The position numbers and the translations under genes are program-made. From NCBI GenBank assembly GCA_963819905.1, contig CAWFXP010000009.1, positions 744,001 to 808,000 on the forward strand: a stretch of 64,000 nt of DNA, given 5' to 3'. The DNA comes from CAWCQC01 sp963819905 (lineage in GTDB: Bacteria > Actinomycetota > Thermoleophilia > Gaiellales > Gaiellaceae). Below are positions 48,560 through 57,952 of this stretch, piece by piece (the stretch's first letter is position 1; each line of letters begins with the position of its first letter). The notes below the pieces were generated by a model. The model saw only the letters and a list, made by a program, of their open reading frames with translations. It did not search any database and was not told the origin of the DNA.

Positions 48560-49037
48560 ACGTCAGGGTGGGAATCGGCGTGGACGCGCACGCCCTCTCG
48601 CAGGGAGTGCCGCTCGTTCTCGCGGGTGTGGAGTTCCCCGGCGAGCCGCGGGCTCGTCGGGCACTCCGACGGGGACGTCCTCTCGCACGCGCTGGTGGAC
48701 GCGCTGCTCGGGGCTGCCGGGCTCGGGGACATCGGCTGGCTGTTCCCGTCCGGGGACGAGCGCTGGCAGGGCGCCTCGTCGCTCGACCTGCTCGGGCGGG
48801 CCTACGAGGTCGTCCGCGAGAGCGGGTACGAGCTCGTGAACGCCGACTGCGTGTTCGTGGGAGAGCGCCCGAGGCTCGCCCCGGTCCGCGGCGAGATGGA
48901 GGCCAGATCTCGCCGCGGCCATGGGCGTCCCGGCCGGCCTGGTCGCGGTCCGTGCGACCACGACGGACGGCCTCGGCTTCACCGGCCGGGGAGAGGGGCT
49001 TGCTGCGACCGCGGTCGCGCTCGTCCGAGGAGCATGA
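48556..49037 (+). CDS. ispF: 2-C-methyl-D-erythritol 2,4-cyclodiphosphate synthase, two frameshifts
   Basis: Read across three frames: NVRVGIGVDAHALSQGVPLVLAGVEFPGEP, then (extra base near 48650) GLVGHSDGDVLSHALVDALLGAAGLGDIGWLFPSGDERW. The second frame includes SGYELVNADCVFVGERPRLAPV, and then (extra base near 48904) LAAAMGVPAGLVAVRATTTDGLGFTGRGEG. The zinc ligands (D and H in VDAH, H in GHSDGD) and the C-terminal TTTDGLGFTGRGEG are intact. Normal length after repair. Step 5 of the MEP pathway. Its 3' end overlaps a convergent secreted gene by 59 bp. Confidence 0.88.
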
Positions 49038-49549
49038 CCAGCGCCACGGCCACGATCGCGAGCACGGCCGCTCCGAGACCGAGCGCCCAGTAGGGGAACG
49101 ACGCCGGGTCGCTCGGCGCGACGGCCGGCGCGGGCTCGGCCGGGGGCGGCGACGGCGGCTGTGCCGCGGCGCCGATGCCGAACGAGCCGAAGGTGTGCGT
49201 CTGCGCGCACTCCTCGACGGGGAAGCCGTCGTTCACCGCGACCGACCAGGTCCCGGCGCTCGGGAACACGACGTCGGCGTGGTAGCGGCCCCTCGTACCG
49301 GTCGGCACGGCCGTCGAAGACCTTCTCCTGTCCGGATGCCTGCTCGGTCAGGATGACCGTGGGCGTTGCGCCGGAGAGCGGTTCCTGTCCGTGCTGGAGG
49401 ACGTTGAGGTCGACGCCCCACGTCTCGCCGGGGGCGACTCCGGTCGGAACCGAGCTCAGGCCGACGGTGGCCATGCAGCCCGCGTGGGCCGCGCCCGCCA
49501 GCGCGAGCACCAGGATGGTCGTTGCCAGCAGAACCTTGACGCTTCGCAT
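48979..49549 (-). CDS. Exported, membrane-anchored Ig-like protein, frameshifted
   Basis: About 190 residues after repair. ATG at 49549 with TGGAGGC upstream; signal peptide VKVLLATTILVLALAGAAHAGC. The first frame reads MATVGLSSVPTGVAPGETWGVDLNVLQHGQEPLSGATPTVILTE. After one extra base near 49308 it continues VPTGTRGRYHADVVFPSAGTWSVAVNDGF, a beta-sandwich of YtkA/CopC-like or FixG-like type. A proline-rich linker, one transmembrane helix (ALGLGAAVLAIVAVALVMLL) and a short basic tail end it. Function unknown. Confidence 0.68.
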
Positions 49550-49639
49550 GAGTGCCTCCACGGCTCGTTTCCCAGAACTACACCGCGAGCGTGCGCCGGG
49601 TTCCCGCGGGAGCCGAGGCGGGCTCAGGTGGCTCGGCCC

Positions 49640-50152
49640 CTACAGATGGAGGAGCATGCGCGTATTGCCGAGCGTGTTCGGCTTGACGCTCTCGAGGTCG
49701 AGGAACTCGGCCACCCCTTCGTCGAAGCTGCGTCGCAGCTCCTCGTAGCCTTCCGGGCTGATCGGCGTTCCCTCGATGACCTCGAACCCGAGACGGGTGA
49801 AGAAGTCGACCTCGAACGTCAGCACGAAGATCCGGCGGACCCCGAGCCAGCGCGCCGTCTCGACGAGCTTCTCGACGACCTGCGACCCCACTCCTCGCCC
49901 TCTGACGCCGTCGTCGACCGCGACCGTCCTGATCTCGGCGAGATCCTCCCAGAGGACGTGCAACGCCCCGCAGCCGACCACGCGCCCCTCCGCGTCGACG
50001 GCGACCCAGAACTCCTGGACGTCCTCGAAGTAGGTCACCGGCGCCTTGCCGAGCAAGATCCCCGCCTCGACGTAGCTCCCGGCGAGCTCGCGGATCCGCT
50101 GGACGTCGCCGATCCGTGCCCTTCGCACCTCGACCGCGTCCGGCGTGCTCAC
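49640..50152 (-). CDS. GNAT acetyltransferase, amino-acid N-acetyltransferase (ArgA-like)
   Basis: 170 residues from GTG at 50152. VRRARIGDVQRIRELAGSYVEAGILLGK, then GCGALHVLWEDLAEIRTVAVDDGVRGRGVGSQVVEKLVETARWLGVRRIFVLT with the acetyl-CoA loop, then FFTRLGFEVIE. The AEIRTVAV..RGRGVG pattern is typical of the GNAT-only N-acetylglutamate synthases of actinobacteria. It overlaps the upstream NUDIX gene by 4 nt (GTGA). No other arginine gene is visible, so the substrate is inferred. Confidence 0.75.
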   Translation of the reverse strand: MSTPDAVEVRRARIGDVQRIRELAGSYVEAGILLGKAPVTYFEDVQEFWVAVDAEGRVVGCGALHVLWEDLAEIRTVAVDDGVRGRGVGSQVVEKLVETARWLGVRRIFVLTFEVDFFTRLGFEVIEGTPISPEGYEELRRSFDEGVAEFLDLESVKPNTLGNTRMLLHL

Positions 50153-50565
50153 GAGACGTGGCGCCAGAGGGCGAGAGCGGCGAGCGAGCCGGCGTCGGAC
50201 AGCGCGTCCCACGCGGCCTCTCGCGGCACGCGCTCGACCTCGATGTCCTCGTCCTCGTCGCGCGCCCCAGGCGGGGCGGGGGAGAGCTCCGTCGCAAGGA
50301 ACACGTGACTTCGCTCGGTCGAGTACGCCGGCACCACCCAGAACGATCCGAGCGGGCGAAGCGAGCCGGCGCGCAGGCAGCATTCCTCCGCCAGCTCACG
50401 CGAGGCGGCCTCCGCCGGAGTCTCGCCCGGCTCGAGCTTCCCGGACGGGAGCTCGAGCGTGGTGCCGGCCGCGCCGGGCCGTGTCTGCCGGACGCAGACG
50501 AGCTCGCCGCCATCCTCGACGACAAGAACGACCGACTCCGGATGCTCGATCAGAGGAATCGCCAT
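50149..50565 (-). CDS. NUDIX hydrolase, ADP-ribose pyrophosphatase-like
   Basis: 138 residues. Nudix box GKLEPGETPAEAASRELAEECCL, with the metal-binding RELxEE core; the box ends in EEC rather than the common EExG. LELPSG precedes it and SFWVVPAYSTERSHVFLATEL follows, typical of ADPR/NDP-sugar pyrophosphatases. Overlaps the GNAT gene start. Divergent from the CBS gene by 23 bp. Confidence 0.85.
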   Translation of the reverse strand: MAIPLIEHPESVVLVVEDGGELVCVRQTRPGAAGTTLELPSGKLEPGETPAEAASRELAEECCLRAGSLRPLGSFWVVPAYSTERSHVFLATELSPAPPGARDEDEDIEVERVPREAAWDALSDAGSLAALALWRHVS

Positions 50566-50576
50566 GGCAGGCCTTG

Positions 50577-50582
50577 TAGCAT
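50577..50582 (+). promoter_or_regulatory. -10 hexamer TAGCAT of the CBS gene
   Basis: TAGCAT ends 6 nt before the GTG at 50589. Confidence 0.45.
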
Positions 50583-50588
50583 CTCGCG

Positions 50589-50978
50589 GTGGCCGACGTC
50601 GCGAACCACATGCAGCGCGATCTGCTCACCGTCGAGCCGAACGTGCCGCTTCGCGAGGCGGCCCGGGCCATGCATGCCCGCGGGGTGGGTGCCGTGCTCG
50701 TGCTCGAGGGCGGCCGGCTCGTCGGCATCCTGACCGAGCGGGACATGCTGCGCGCGGTCGCGACCGGCCACGAGCCCGACGAGCCGGTGAACGAGTGGAT
50801 GACGCATCATCCCGAGACAATCGAATCGACGGATACGACCGAGCACGCGGGCGTGCTGATGATCCACGGCGGCTTCCGCCACCTGCCCGTCGTCGACGGG
50901 GAGACGCTCGTCGGCATCCTCTCGCTGCGCGACCTGATGCGCGTGGTGCTCGAGGACTCGGCGCCGCGGGGAGCCTAG
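50589..50978 (+). CDS. Two-CBS-domain protein
   Basis: 129 residues consisting of two CBS motifs (a Bateman module) and nothing else: VANHMQRDLLTVEPNVPLREAARAMHARGVGAVLVLEGGRLVGILTERDML and VNEWMTHHPETIESTDTTEHAGVLMIHGGFRHLPVVDGETLVGILSLRDLM. Such stand-alone modules bind adenosine nucleotides and regulate partners. The partner is unknown. Start fixed by the -10 element. Confidence 0.88.
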   Translation: MADVANHMQRDLLTVEPNVPLREAARAMHARGVGAVLVLEGGRLVGILTERDMLRAVATGHEPDEPVNEWMTHHPETIESTDTTEHAGVLMIHGGFRHLPVVDGETLVGILSLRDLMRVVLEDSAPRGA

Positions 50979-51024
50979 AAACCGCTCGGGGAACGCTCGC
51001 GCAGACGCGTCGCGCGCGGCGCTC

Positions 51025-52212
51025 TCAGGCCTCGACGTCGCGAAGCAGGCCGGCGTCGATCGCCGCCACGAGGCCCGCGACGACTCCCGCCCGCGGCGCG
51101 AACGAGGCGAGCTCCACGTACTCGTCGGGCGTGTGGTCGTCCCCGCCCACCGGGCCGAGTCCGTCGAGCGTCGGGATACCGGCCCAGGCAGTCCACGATC
51201 CGTCCGAGACACCTCCCGTCGACGCCTCGCCGAACTGGTGGCCGAGCTCGTGTCCGAGCTCGATCGCCGCCGCGGCCATGGCCGCCACCCGGGGCGTGCG
51301 CTCGAGGGGCGGCGGCCCGCCGAGGTCCTGCTCCTGCAAGTCGATGCCGGGATGGCTTCCGAACGCGCGGACCTTCGCCATCGCCCAGTCGAGATCGGCC
51401 GCGGTCAGGCCGCGCAGGTCGCCGGTGATGAACGCCGATCCCGGAACCGTGTTGACCCCGTGCCCGCCGTGGAGCTCGGTCACCTGGAACGTCAGCCCCT
51501 CGCGGGCATGGTGGAGCTCGCCCAGGCGAAGCGCCTCGTGGCAGAGCGGGAGAACGGCGTTCCGCCCACCGTCGGGGTCGACGCCCGCGTGAGCCGGACG
51601 TCCGCTCGCATGGATCCGGAACCAGCGACCGCCCTTACGGGCGGACACGATCGAGCCGTCCACCCTGCCGCACTCGAGGCAGAGCACGGCGTCGAACGTC
51701 CGTAGCCGGTCGAGCGTGAGCGGCGCCTCGGGGCGGCTCTCCTCGTCCGAGGCGGAAACCAGCTCCAGGTATCCGAACGGACGTGGCCCCGTTGCGAGAG
51801 CTCTCGCGGCGTGCGCCGCGACGGCGATGCCTCCCTTCATGTCGGCGACGCCCGGGCCGACGCAGCGGTCGCCGACGATGTCGAAGGAGCGCTCGGCCGC
51901 CGTTCCCATCGGGAAGACCGTGTCGTGGTGGCCGAGGAGCGCGACCCGCGCCGTCCCGTTTCCCTCGATTCCCGCGTGGAGATACGCGCCGGCCTCGGTC
52001 GGGACGAGCTCGGCCGTCAGCCCGTACTCCTCGACCCGCTCGGCGATCAGGCCGGCCATCCCGTCGAGTGCCTCGAACGCTCCGCCCGGCGTGTCGACGT
52101 TCACCCACTCGGCCAGGTCCCGGAGCAGGACGTCGAGGTCGCCCGCCACTCCGGCGGCGACCCGTGCCGCCTCGGCGGTCGCGATCTCGGGCAGAGCCGG
52201 AGTCAGCCGCAC
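51025..52212 (-). CDS. M20-family metallopeptidase (carboxypeptidase G2-like)
   Basis: 395 residues from GTG at 52212. LLGHHDTVFPMGTA (first zinc ligand His and catalytic Asp), GPGVADMKGGIAVAAHA (bridging Asp), SASDEESRP (catalytic Glu and ligand), GRPAHAGVDPDGGRNAV of the lid domain, and GGDDHTPDEYVEL (last His). Resembles glutamate carboxypeptidase/CPG2. Overlaps the next upstream M20 gene by 10 bp; the two and the M24 gene form a peptide-utilisation group. Confidence 0.88.
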   Translation of the reverse strand: MRLTPALPEIATAEAARVAAGVAGDLDVLLRDLAEWVNVDTPGGAFEALDGMAGLIAERVEEYGLTAELVPTEAGAYLHAGIEGNGTARVALLGHHDTVFPMGTAAERSFDIVGDRCVGPGVADMKGGIAVAAHAARALATGPRPFGYLELVSASDEESRPEAPLTLDRLRTFDAVLCLECGRVDGSIVSARKGGRWFRIHASGRPAHAGVDPDGGRNAVLPLCHEALRLGELHHAREGLTFQVTELHGGHGVNTVPGSAFITGDLRGLTAADLDWAMAKVRAFGSHPGIDLQEQDLGGPPPLERTPRVAAMAAAAIELGHELGHQFGEASTGGVSDGSWTAWAGIPTLDGLGPVGGDDHTPDEYVELASFAPRAGVVAGLVAAIDAGLLRDVEA

Positions 52213-53426
52213 CAGCGCGAGGCTATCAGCGCGATCGTGATCGCCGTATCGCGCGTCGAGGCGATGTCGACCCACTCGTCGATCCCGTGGATCGACCCGG
52301 CGCTCGGCCCGTAGCAGTAGCAGGGGCCGGGCACGTAGCGCGCGTCGGTGGTCGCCGTGGAGAGCTTGCGCCCCGGCGGGTCGCTCTGGCTCTGAACCTC
52401 CGCGTGGGCGGCATCGACGAGCGCCGCGAAGGGGTTCTCGAGCTCGTGGTAGTACGCGTGCGCGCGAAACCCCTCGAACTCGACCGCGACGCCTGGCGCC
52501 TCCTGCTCGATCGTCTCGAGCAGCAGCCGTTGCGCGTCCTGGGGCTCGAGCCCGGGACCGAAGCCGAGACGCAAGCGCAGGGTTACCTCGGCCGGCACGG
52601 AGGACGCCCAGACGCCTCCGTGGATCTCGCCGAGATTGAGGTTGTAAGGGTGTGCCGGGTCGTCGCCGTTCAGCGCCTGCTCCAGCGCACGGAGCGCGAG
52701 CACGGCCCGGAAGATGCGGTCGACCGGCGCGCCCGTGGGATCGGCAACGGCCGCGTGCGCGCCCTCGGTGCGCGCGGTGAGGCGCGCCCAGATCACGCCG
52801 ACGCCCGAGTGGTGCACCCGGAGATCCGTCGGCTCGCCGATCAGGGTTCCGTCAGCGTCGTAGCCGGCCCGGAGGACGGCGCGCATGCCGTTGCCGCCGC
52901 TCTCCTCCTCGATGACCGACGTGAAGAGCACGTCGCCGGCGAGCCGTGCGCCCGTCTCGAGGAGCGCCTCGACGCCGACGAGGTAAGCGGCGACTCCTGC
53001 CTTCATGTCCCCGGCCCCCCGGCCCCAGATGCGTCCGCCCGAGATCTCGCCGCCCCACGGATCGTGCGTCCAGCGCTCCGGCGCGTCGACCGGGACGACG
53101 TCGACGTGGCCAGAGAGGTGGAGCGACCGGCCGCCGCCCGTGCCGCGAAGCCGCCCGGCGACGCAGCTGCGACCGGCGTAGGGGAGGATGGGGAGACCTC
53201 CGTGCGGATCGGCAAGCGCCTCCGTCGCGTCCGGCTGGATCCGTTCGACCTCGAAGCCCAGTTGGCGCAGGCGCTCCTCGACGATCTGTTGAGCGCCCTC
53301 CTCGTCGCCCAGCAGCGAGCGCTCGCGGACGAGCCTCGTGGTCAGATCACAGAGATCGTCGATCCGGTCGTCGACTGCGCGTCTGATCGTGTCGAGCACG
53401 GCCGTGAATGATAGAAACGGCAGCAT
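52203..53426 (-). CDS. M20-family metallopeptidase (ArgE/DapE-like)
   Basis: 407 residues from ATG at 53426 (GTG at 53399 possible). LHLSGHVDVVPVDAPERWTHDPWGGEISGGRIWGRGAGDMKAGVAAYLVG contains the His and bridging Asp ligands and VIEEESGGNGM the catalytic glutamate; the last histidine is in GPSAGSIHGIDEWVDI. Closest in layout to acetylornithine deacetylase/succinyl-diaminopimelate desuccinylase-like enzymes of unassigned specificity. Divergent from the M24 gene by 26 bp. Confidence 0.88.
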   Translation of the reverse strand: MLPFLSFTAVLDTIRRAVDDRIDDLCDLTTRLVRERSLLGDEEGAQQIVEERLRQLGFEVERIQPDATEALADPHGGLPILPYAGRSCVAGRLRGTGGGRSLHLSGHVDVVPVDAPERWTHDPWGGEISGGRIWGRGAGDMKAGVAAYLVGVEALLETGARLAGDVLFTSVIEEESGGNGMRAVLRAGYDADGTLIGEPTDLRVHHSGVGVIWARLTARTEGAHAAVADPTGAPVDRIFRAVLALRALEQALNGDDPAHPYNLNLGEIHGGVWASSVPAEVTLRLRLGFGPGLEPQDAQRLLLETIEQEAPGVAVEFEGFRAHAYYHELENPFAALVDAAHAEVQSQSDPPGRKLSTATTDARYVPGPCYCYGPSAGSIHGIDEWVDIASTRDTAITIALIASRWCG

Positions 53427-53452
53427 CCTCGCCGTCTCGTCGAAGGAGCCTC

Positions 53453-54553
53453 ATGCCCGACGTCCTGATCTTCGGAGACGACCGCAGCTCGTCGCTTCGC
53501 AACGAGGTGCCGGTCGCCATGCCCGACCCGATCGGCTACGTGGAGCGCGACGGGACGCGGCACATCCTCGCCGGCTCGCTGGACGTGCCGCGGCTGAAGG
53601 AGCTCGGCGGCTTCGACGTGATCTCGTTCGAGGAGCTCGGCCTGAACGAGCTGCTCGCTGCGGGAACGAGCCTTCCCGAAGCGTTCAGAGAGCTCGTCCT
53701 GCGCGCCTGCCGGCGCCTCGGCGTCTCCGAGGCGGTCGTCCCGGCGGATTTCCCGCTCGAGCTCGCGGATCTCCTGCGGACGAACGGCGTCTCGCTCCAG
53801 GCCGACGGTGCCGCGTTCGATCTCCGCCGGCGCGCGAAGAACGCGGCACAGCTCGAAGGGATCCGTCGCGCGCAGAAGGCCGCGGAGCTCGCGATGGCGC
53901 ACATCCGCCGGCGACTCGGCGACGGGGGTGCGCTGACGGCCGAGGAGCTGCGCGCGGAGGGACGCCGGATCTTCGTCGAGAACGGGACGATTCCGCACGA
54001 CATGCTCGTGGTCGCGGCGGGTGCCCACGGGGCCGATCCGCACGACGAAGGGACGGGCCCCATCGCCGAGGGCGTGCCGATCGTCGTGGACATCTTTCCG
54101 CGTGACTCGGCCTCCGGCTGCTGGGGCGACCTCACCCGTACCCTCTGCGTCGGCGAGCCCCCCGAGGAGCTCGTTCGCTGGCATGACGCCGTCCGCCGGG
54201 CGCAGATCGCCGCGACCGAGGCCGTGCGACCGGGGATCTCCGCAGGCGTGCCCTACGGGCGAGCCTGCGACGTGCTCGAGGAAGCCGGCTATGCGACCCG
54301 GCGAACCGCGCCGGCCGGCGAGATCCTTGAGGAAGGCTTCATCCATTACCTCGGGCACGGGGTCGGGCTGGAGCTGCACGAGGCGCCGACGCTCGACGAC
54401 GGCGGCGAGACGCTCGTCGTCGGCGACGTCGTCACGATCGAGCCCGGCCTGTACCGCCCCGGCTTCGGCGGCTGCCGGATCGAGGACGTCGTGGTCGTGA
54501 CCGAGACCGGCTACGAGCTGCTGACGGACTGCCCGTACGAGCTCCGCGTCTGA
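53453..54553 (+). CDS. M24-family aminopeptidase (Xaa-Pro peptidase-like)
   Basis: 366 residues from ATG with GAAGGAGCC upstream. N-terminal creatinase-like domain, then the pita-bread fold: metal ligands in VVDIFPRDSASGCWGDLTRTLCVG (two Asp), LGHGVGLELHEAP (His), TIEPGLYRPGFGG (Glu) and CRIEDVVVV (Glu). Cleaves N-terminal residues, probably before proline. Neighbouring M20 genes suggest dipeptide or modified-peptide catabolism. Confidence 0.88.
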   Translation: MPDVLIFGDDRSSSLRNEVPVAMPDPIGYVERDGTRHILAGSLDVPRLKELGGFDVISFEELGLNELLAAGTSLPEAFRELVLRACRRLGVSEAVVPADFPLELADLLRTNGVSLQADGAAFDLRRRAKNAAQLEGIRRAQKAAELAMAHIRRRLGDGGALTAEELRAEGRRIFVENGTIPHDMLVVAAGAHGADPHDEGTGPIAEGVPIVVDIFPRDSASGCWGDLTRTLCVGEPPEELVRWHDAVRRAQIAATEAVRPGISAGVPYGRACDVLEEAGYATRRTAPAGEILEEGFIHYLGHGVGLELHEAPTLDDGGETLVVGDVVTIEPGLYRPGFGGCRIEDVVVVTETGYELLTDCPYELRV

Positions 54554-54555
54554 TC

Positions 54556-55189
54556 TCAGGCAGACGATCCAGGTTCGTCGACCCGCGGCGCCAGCACCAC
54601 TCTCGAGAGCTGCGGATACGTCGCGCGGTAGCCGAGCCGCTGCGCGACGGGGGCGAGCGCGCCGAAGACCGCGCGCTGGACGGCTTCCGGCGGTGAACGG
54701 AACACGATGACGTCGCTGAACTCCCGGGCGGTCAGCGCGAGCTGCAGCGGGTTGGGCATCCCTTTGGCGTTCGTGTGGCCGAGGCGCGCGAGGCCGAACA
54801 AGGTCTCGATCATGTGGGCGAAGCGCTCCCCGGGCGTGACCTCGACCGCGCACGCGCGCGTCCCGGTCGCTCGCGTTCCACCAGTCGTGCCAGACGTCCG
54901 GCTCGATGACGGCCGTCTCGCCCTCGCGCACGATGCTGGTCTCCCCGTCGCGCTTGACGGTCAGCTCACCCTCGAGGACGCTGAAACGCTCGACGATCCC
55001 GGGATGCCGGTGCTCGCCGACCACGCGTGCCCCGACCTGCGCGGTGAGCTCCGCCACGGCACGACTTTCGGGGTTCGCGCAGGAAAGCTCGAGGATCGTG
55101 GCGCGCTCCCGGGTCACGGGATTCTCCCAGACCTCGCCGACTCGAATGGGCGTGAGGTCCGGCGGGCCGTTCGGATCCGGATGGGACAC
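54556..55189 (-). CDS. Cupin-domain protein, frameshifted
   Basis: About 210 residues after repair. VSHPDPNGPPDLTPIRVGEVWENPVTRERATIL, then the cupin core GARVVGEHRHPGIVERFSVLEGELTVKRDGE and AVIEPDVWHDWWNASDRDARV. After one extra base near 54850 it continues RVEVTPGERFAHMIETLFGLARLGHTNAKGMPNPLQLALTAREF. HRHPG and the later His form a possible metal site. GTG at 55189. Similar proteins are seen beside dioxygenase or transport genes; function unknown. Confidence 0.75.
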
Positions 55190-55250
55190 GACGAGGATCG
55201 TATCCCGCTCGCCGGCCCGGAAACAAGGCGACTCGCGAGCCTCGCCGTGA

Positions 55251-55256
55251 TACAAA
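55251..55256 (+). promoter_or_regulatory. -10 hexamer TACAAA of the alpha/beta hydrolase
   Basis: TACAAA ends 6 nt before the GTG at 55263. Confidence 0.4.
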
Positions 55257-55262
55257 CCGCCT

Positions 55263-56059
55263 GTGCCGATCGCCCGCGCCAACGGACTCGATCTCTCGTA
55301 CCGCATCGACGGAGACGGCTCGGAGACGCTCGTCCTCGTCAACGGGCTCGCCGACCCGAAGGAGAGCTGGGAGGCCCAGATTCCCGCGTTCTCCGAGCGC
55401 TATCGCGTCCTGAGCTACGACAACCGCGGCGTCGGGGAGACGCCGACGACGCCGGGGCCGTACACGACCGCCCAGATGGCAGACGACCTCGCCGGGCTCG
55501 TCGACGCGCTCGAGCTCGAGCGCTTCCATCTCGTCGGGGTGTCGATGGGCGGGATGATCGCCCAGGAGTACGCGATCGCCCATGCCGACCGTCTGCTGTC
55601 GGCGTCGTTCTGCTGCACGTACTCGTATCCGGGGCCGTTCTGCCTGCGCATGTTCTCCTGCTGGCGCGACCTCGTTCCGCAACTCGGTGTCGGCTTCACC
55701 CAGCGTGAGGTCATCCTGTGGGCCTTCACGACGGACTTCTTCGAGCAGCAGGAGGAGACGCTGAAGGAGATCGAGGAGCTGATGGCCGCGAACCCTCAGC
55801 CGCCCGAGGGGTACCTCGCCCAGCTGAGCTCGATCGAGACGCACGACACCCGCGGCCGGCTCGGAGCGGTGACGTGCCCGGCGCTGACGCTGGTCGGCGA
55901 GGAAGACATCCTCATCTACCCGAAGCTGTCGCGGCGGCTGCACGACGAGCTTCCGAGCTCGACGTGGCCGAGGTCCCCGGAGGCCACGCGTGCCTCTGGG
56001 AGTTCCCGGACGAGTTCAACCGGGCGGTACTGGACTTCCTCAGCGGCGTAGGCGGCTGA
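55263..56059 (+). CDS. Alpha/beta hydrolase, frameshifted near the end
   Basis: About 265 residues after repair. LVLVNGLADPKESWEAQIPAFSERYRVLSYDNRGVGETPTTPG is the standard opening, the nucleophile serine sits in LVGVSMGGMIAQEYA, and LVGEEDILIYP carries the acid. Near 55955 a base appears to be missing; the other frame reads LDVAEVPGGHACLWEFPDEFNRAVLDFLSGVGG, which supplies the catalytic histidine (GGHA) and a proper end at 56059. 3-oxoadipate enol-lactonase-like by layout; substrate unknown. Its end overlaps livM by 20 bp, convergent. Confidence 0.8.
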
Positions 56060-57050
56060 GCCGCCGCGCGAGGACGTCGTCGGCCTCGGAGAGGCCCATC
56101 AGGCCGTTAGGCCTGCGGTACAGGACGAGCAGGATCACGAGCGCGACGACGATCTGCGTGATCCCCGGTATGTCGATCCGATCCTCGATGCGCCGCATGA
56201 TCTCGAACACGGCCGTTACGACGAACGCCCCGATGACGGCGCCGGAAACCGAGCCGAGGCCTCCCACGACGAGCATCGCGAGCAGGCTGAAGGTGATCGC
56301 GAAGAAGAACTGCCTCGGCCCGAAGGCGATGTTGTACTGGGCCCAGAGACCGCCGCCCATCCCCATCAGGGCGCCGGAGAGCGTCCAGGCCCACCAGCGG
56401 AGGCGCACGACGTTCGAGCCCAGGGCCTCCGCCGCCAGCGAATCGGTCCGACTTGCCCGGAGCTCGAGGCCTGGGTTCGACTCGCGGAAGAACCGGCAGA
56501 TGGCGATGGTCACGACGGCAAAGACGAGGGCCGACCAGACCGTCGTGGAGCGCGGGATCCCGAACAGGCCGGTCGCGCCGCGGGTGATGCCCTCCCAGTT
56601 GTCGAAGACGACGAACAGGATCACGAGCACGCCGATCGTTGCCATCGCCATCGCGTTCTCGCGCATGCGCGTGAGCGCGAGGCCGATCACGGTCGCGACG
56701 ATCGCACCCGCGAGACCGGCGAGCAGGACAGCCGGTACGAACGGGACGGTGTTGTCGGCGATGAACCCGGGCAGCGACGGCGCGAGGCTGACCTTGATCG
56801 CCGCCGGAATGGTCAGCAGCGCTGCGACATAGGCGCCGACGCCCATGAAGCCGACGTGGCCGAAGCTGACGATGCCCGAGTTTCCGGAGAACGATTGAAT
56901 CGCGAGCACGAGGACGAGCGTGATCATGAAGTTCACGATCACGCGCAAGTCGGCGGGGCTGGCGAGCGCGTTCCCGAGCACGGCGATCAGCACGAGCGGA
57001 ACTGCGAAGAGCGCCGTCCCGCGACCCGTACGGGCGAAATGGCGTCTCAT
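56040..57050 (-). CDS. livM: Branched-chain amino acid ABC transporter permease LivM
   Basis: 336 residues, about 9-10 transmembrane helices. FSGNSGIVSFGHVGFMGVGAYVAALL and ALGSNVVRLRWWAWTLSGALMGMGGGLWAQY are family blocks; VGGLGSVSGAVIGAFV is the EAA-like loop contacting the ATPases. The C-terminus is YRRPNGLMG. ATG overlaps the livH stop (ATGA). Last gene of the operon. Confidence 0.92.
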   Translation of the reverse strand: MRRHFARTGRGTALFAVPLVLIAVLGNALASPADLRVIVNFMITLVLVLAIQSFSGNSGIVSFGHVGFMGVGAYVAALLTIPAAIKVSLAPSLPGFIADNTVPFVPAVLLAGLAGAIVATVIGLALTRMRENAMAMATIGVLVILFVVFDNWEGITRGATGLFGIPRSTTVWSALVFAVVTIAICRFFRESNPGLELRASRTDSLAAEALGSNVVRLRWWAWTLSGALMGMGGGLWAQYNIAFGPRQFFFAITFSLLAMLVVGGLGSVSGAVIGAFVVTAVFEIMRRIEDRIDIPGITQIVVALVILLVLYRRPNGLMGLSEADDVLARRLSRLRR

Positions 57051-57952
57051 CTGGCCTCCGCCGGTCGCACGAGGAGCCCGTCCGGGCGGAAGTAGAGGAT
57101 CACGATCACGATCGCGAGCGCGAAGGCGTCGCGGAAGCCGAGGGCCTCGTTCGGGAGTAGCGCATCGAGCCCGACCTCGATGGCGGCAAGGACGAACCCG
57201 CCGACGACTGCGCCGCTGAGCGAGCCGAGGCCCCCGATTACGCTCGCGATGAAGGCCTTCAGCACGGGGACGAAGCCCATCGTGGGCTCGACCGTCCCGC
57301 GCCGCGCGAGGATGAAGATCGCCGCAACCCCCGCGAGCGCTCCCGAGATCGCGAACGCGGCGGCGATGACACGGTTCGCGGGGATCCCCATCAGGCGCGT
57401 CACCTGGAAGTCCTGGGACGCTGCGAGCATCCCGAGCCCCTGTGTCGAGCGGCGCAGGAAGAGCGTCAGGATCCCGAGCGCGACGAAGCAGGTGATCGTG
57501 GTGATGATCTGCAGCCACCCGATCGTGAAGTCACCGATCCGGACTGCCTCGTTGAAGATATCGGGGAGCCGCACGCCCTTCTGCCGCGGGGACACCGCCG
57601 CGAGGAAGATGTTCTGGATGATCACGCTGATGGCAAAGCTGGCGAAGAGCAGCGTGATGAAGCTGGCGCCTCGAAGCGGGCGGAACGCGATGCGTTCCAT
57701 GAGCACGGCCGCAATCGCCGCCGCGACGATCGCGGAGGGAACCTGCACCCAGAACGGCATCCCTGCCCGGTCCTCGAGGTAGATCGTGTACGCCGCGACG
57801 GTGACGAGCTCACCGTGGGCAAAGTTGATGAGCCCGAGGATCGAAAACACCATTGCCAGGCCGAGCGCGAGCAGCGCATAGGTCGACCCGAGCGAGAGCG
57901 CGTTGATGATCTGCTGGACGGCCTCCTGGCCGGCGTCGGCCAGGAGCGTCAA
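57047..57952 (-). CDS. livH: Branched-chain amino acid ABC transporter permease LivH
   Basis: 301 residues from TTG at 57952 (TTGA overlap with livF). LSLGSTYALLALGLAMVFSILGLINFAHGELVTVAAY is the LivH signature; MGIPANRVIAAAFAISGALAGVAAI and VIGGLGSLSGAVVGGFVLA follow; ends YFRPDGLL. Forms the channel with LivM. Confidence 0.93.
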   Translation of the reverse strand: MTLLADAGQEAVQQIINALSLGSTYALLALGLAMVFSILGLINFAHGELVTVAAYTIYLEDRAGMPFWVQVPSAIVAAAIAAVLMERIAFRPLRGASFITLLFASFAISVIIQNIFLAAVSPRQKGVRLPDIFNEAVRIGDFTIGWLQIITTITCFVALGILTLFLRRSTQGLGMLAASQDFQVTRLMGIPANRVIAAAFAISGALAGVAAIFILARRGTVEPTMGFVPVLKAFIASVIGGLGSLSGAVVGGFVLAAIEVGLDALLPNEALGFRDAFALAIVIVILYFRPDGLLVRPAEAR

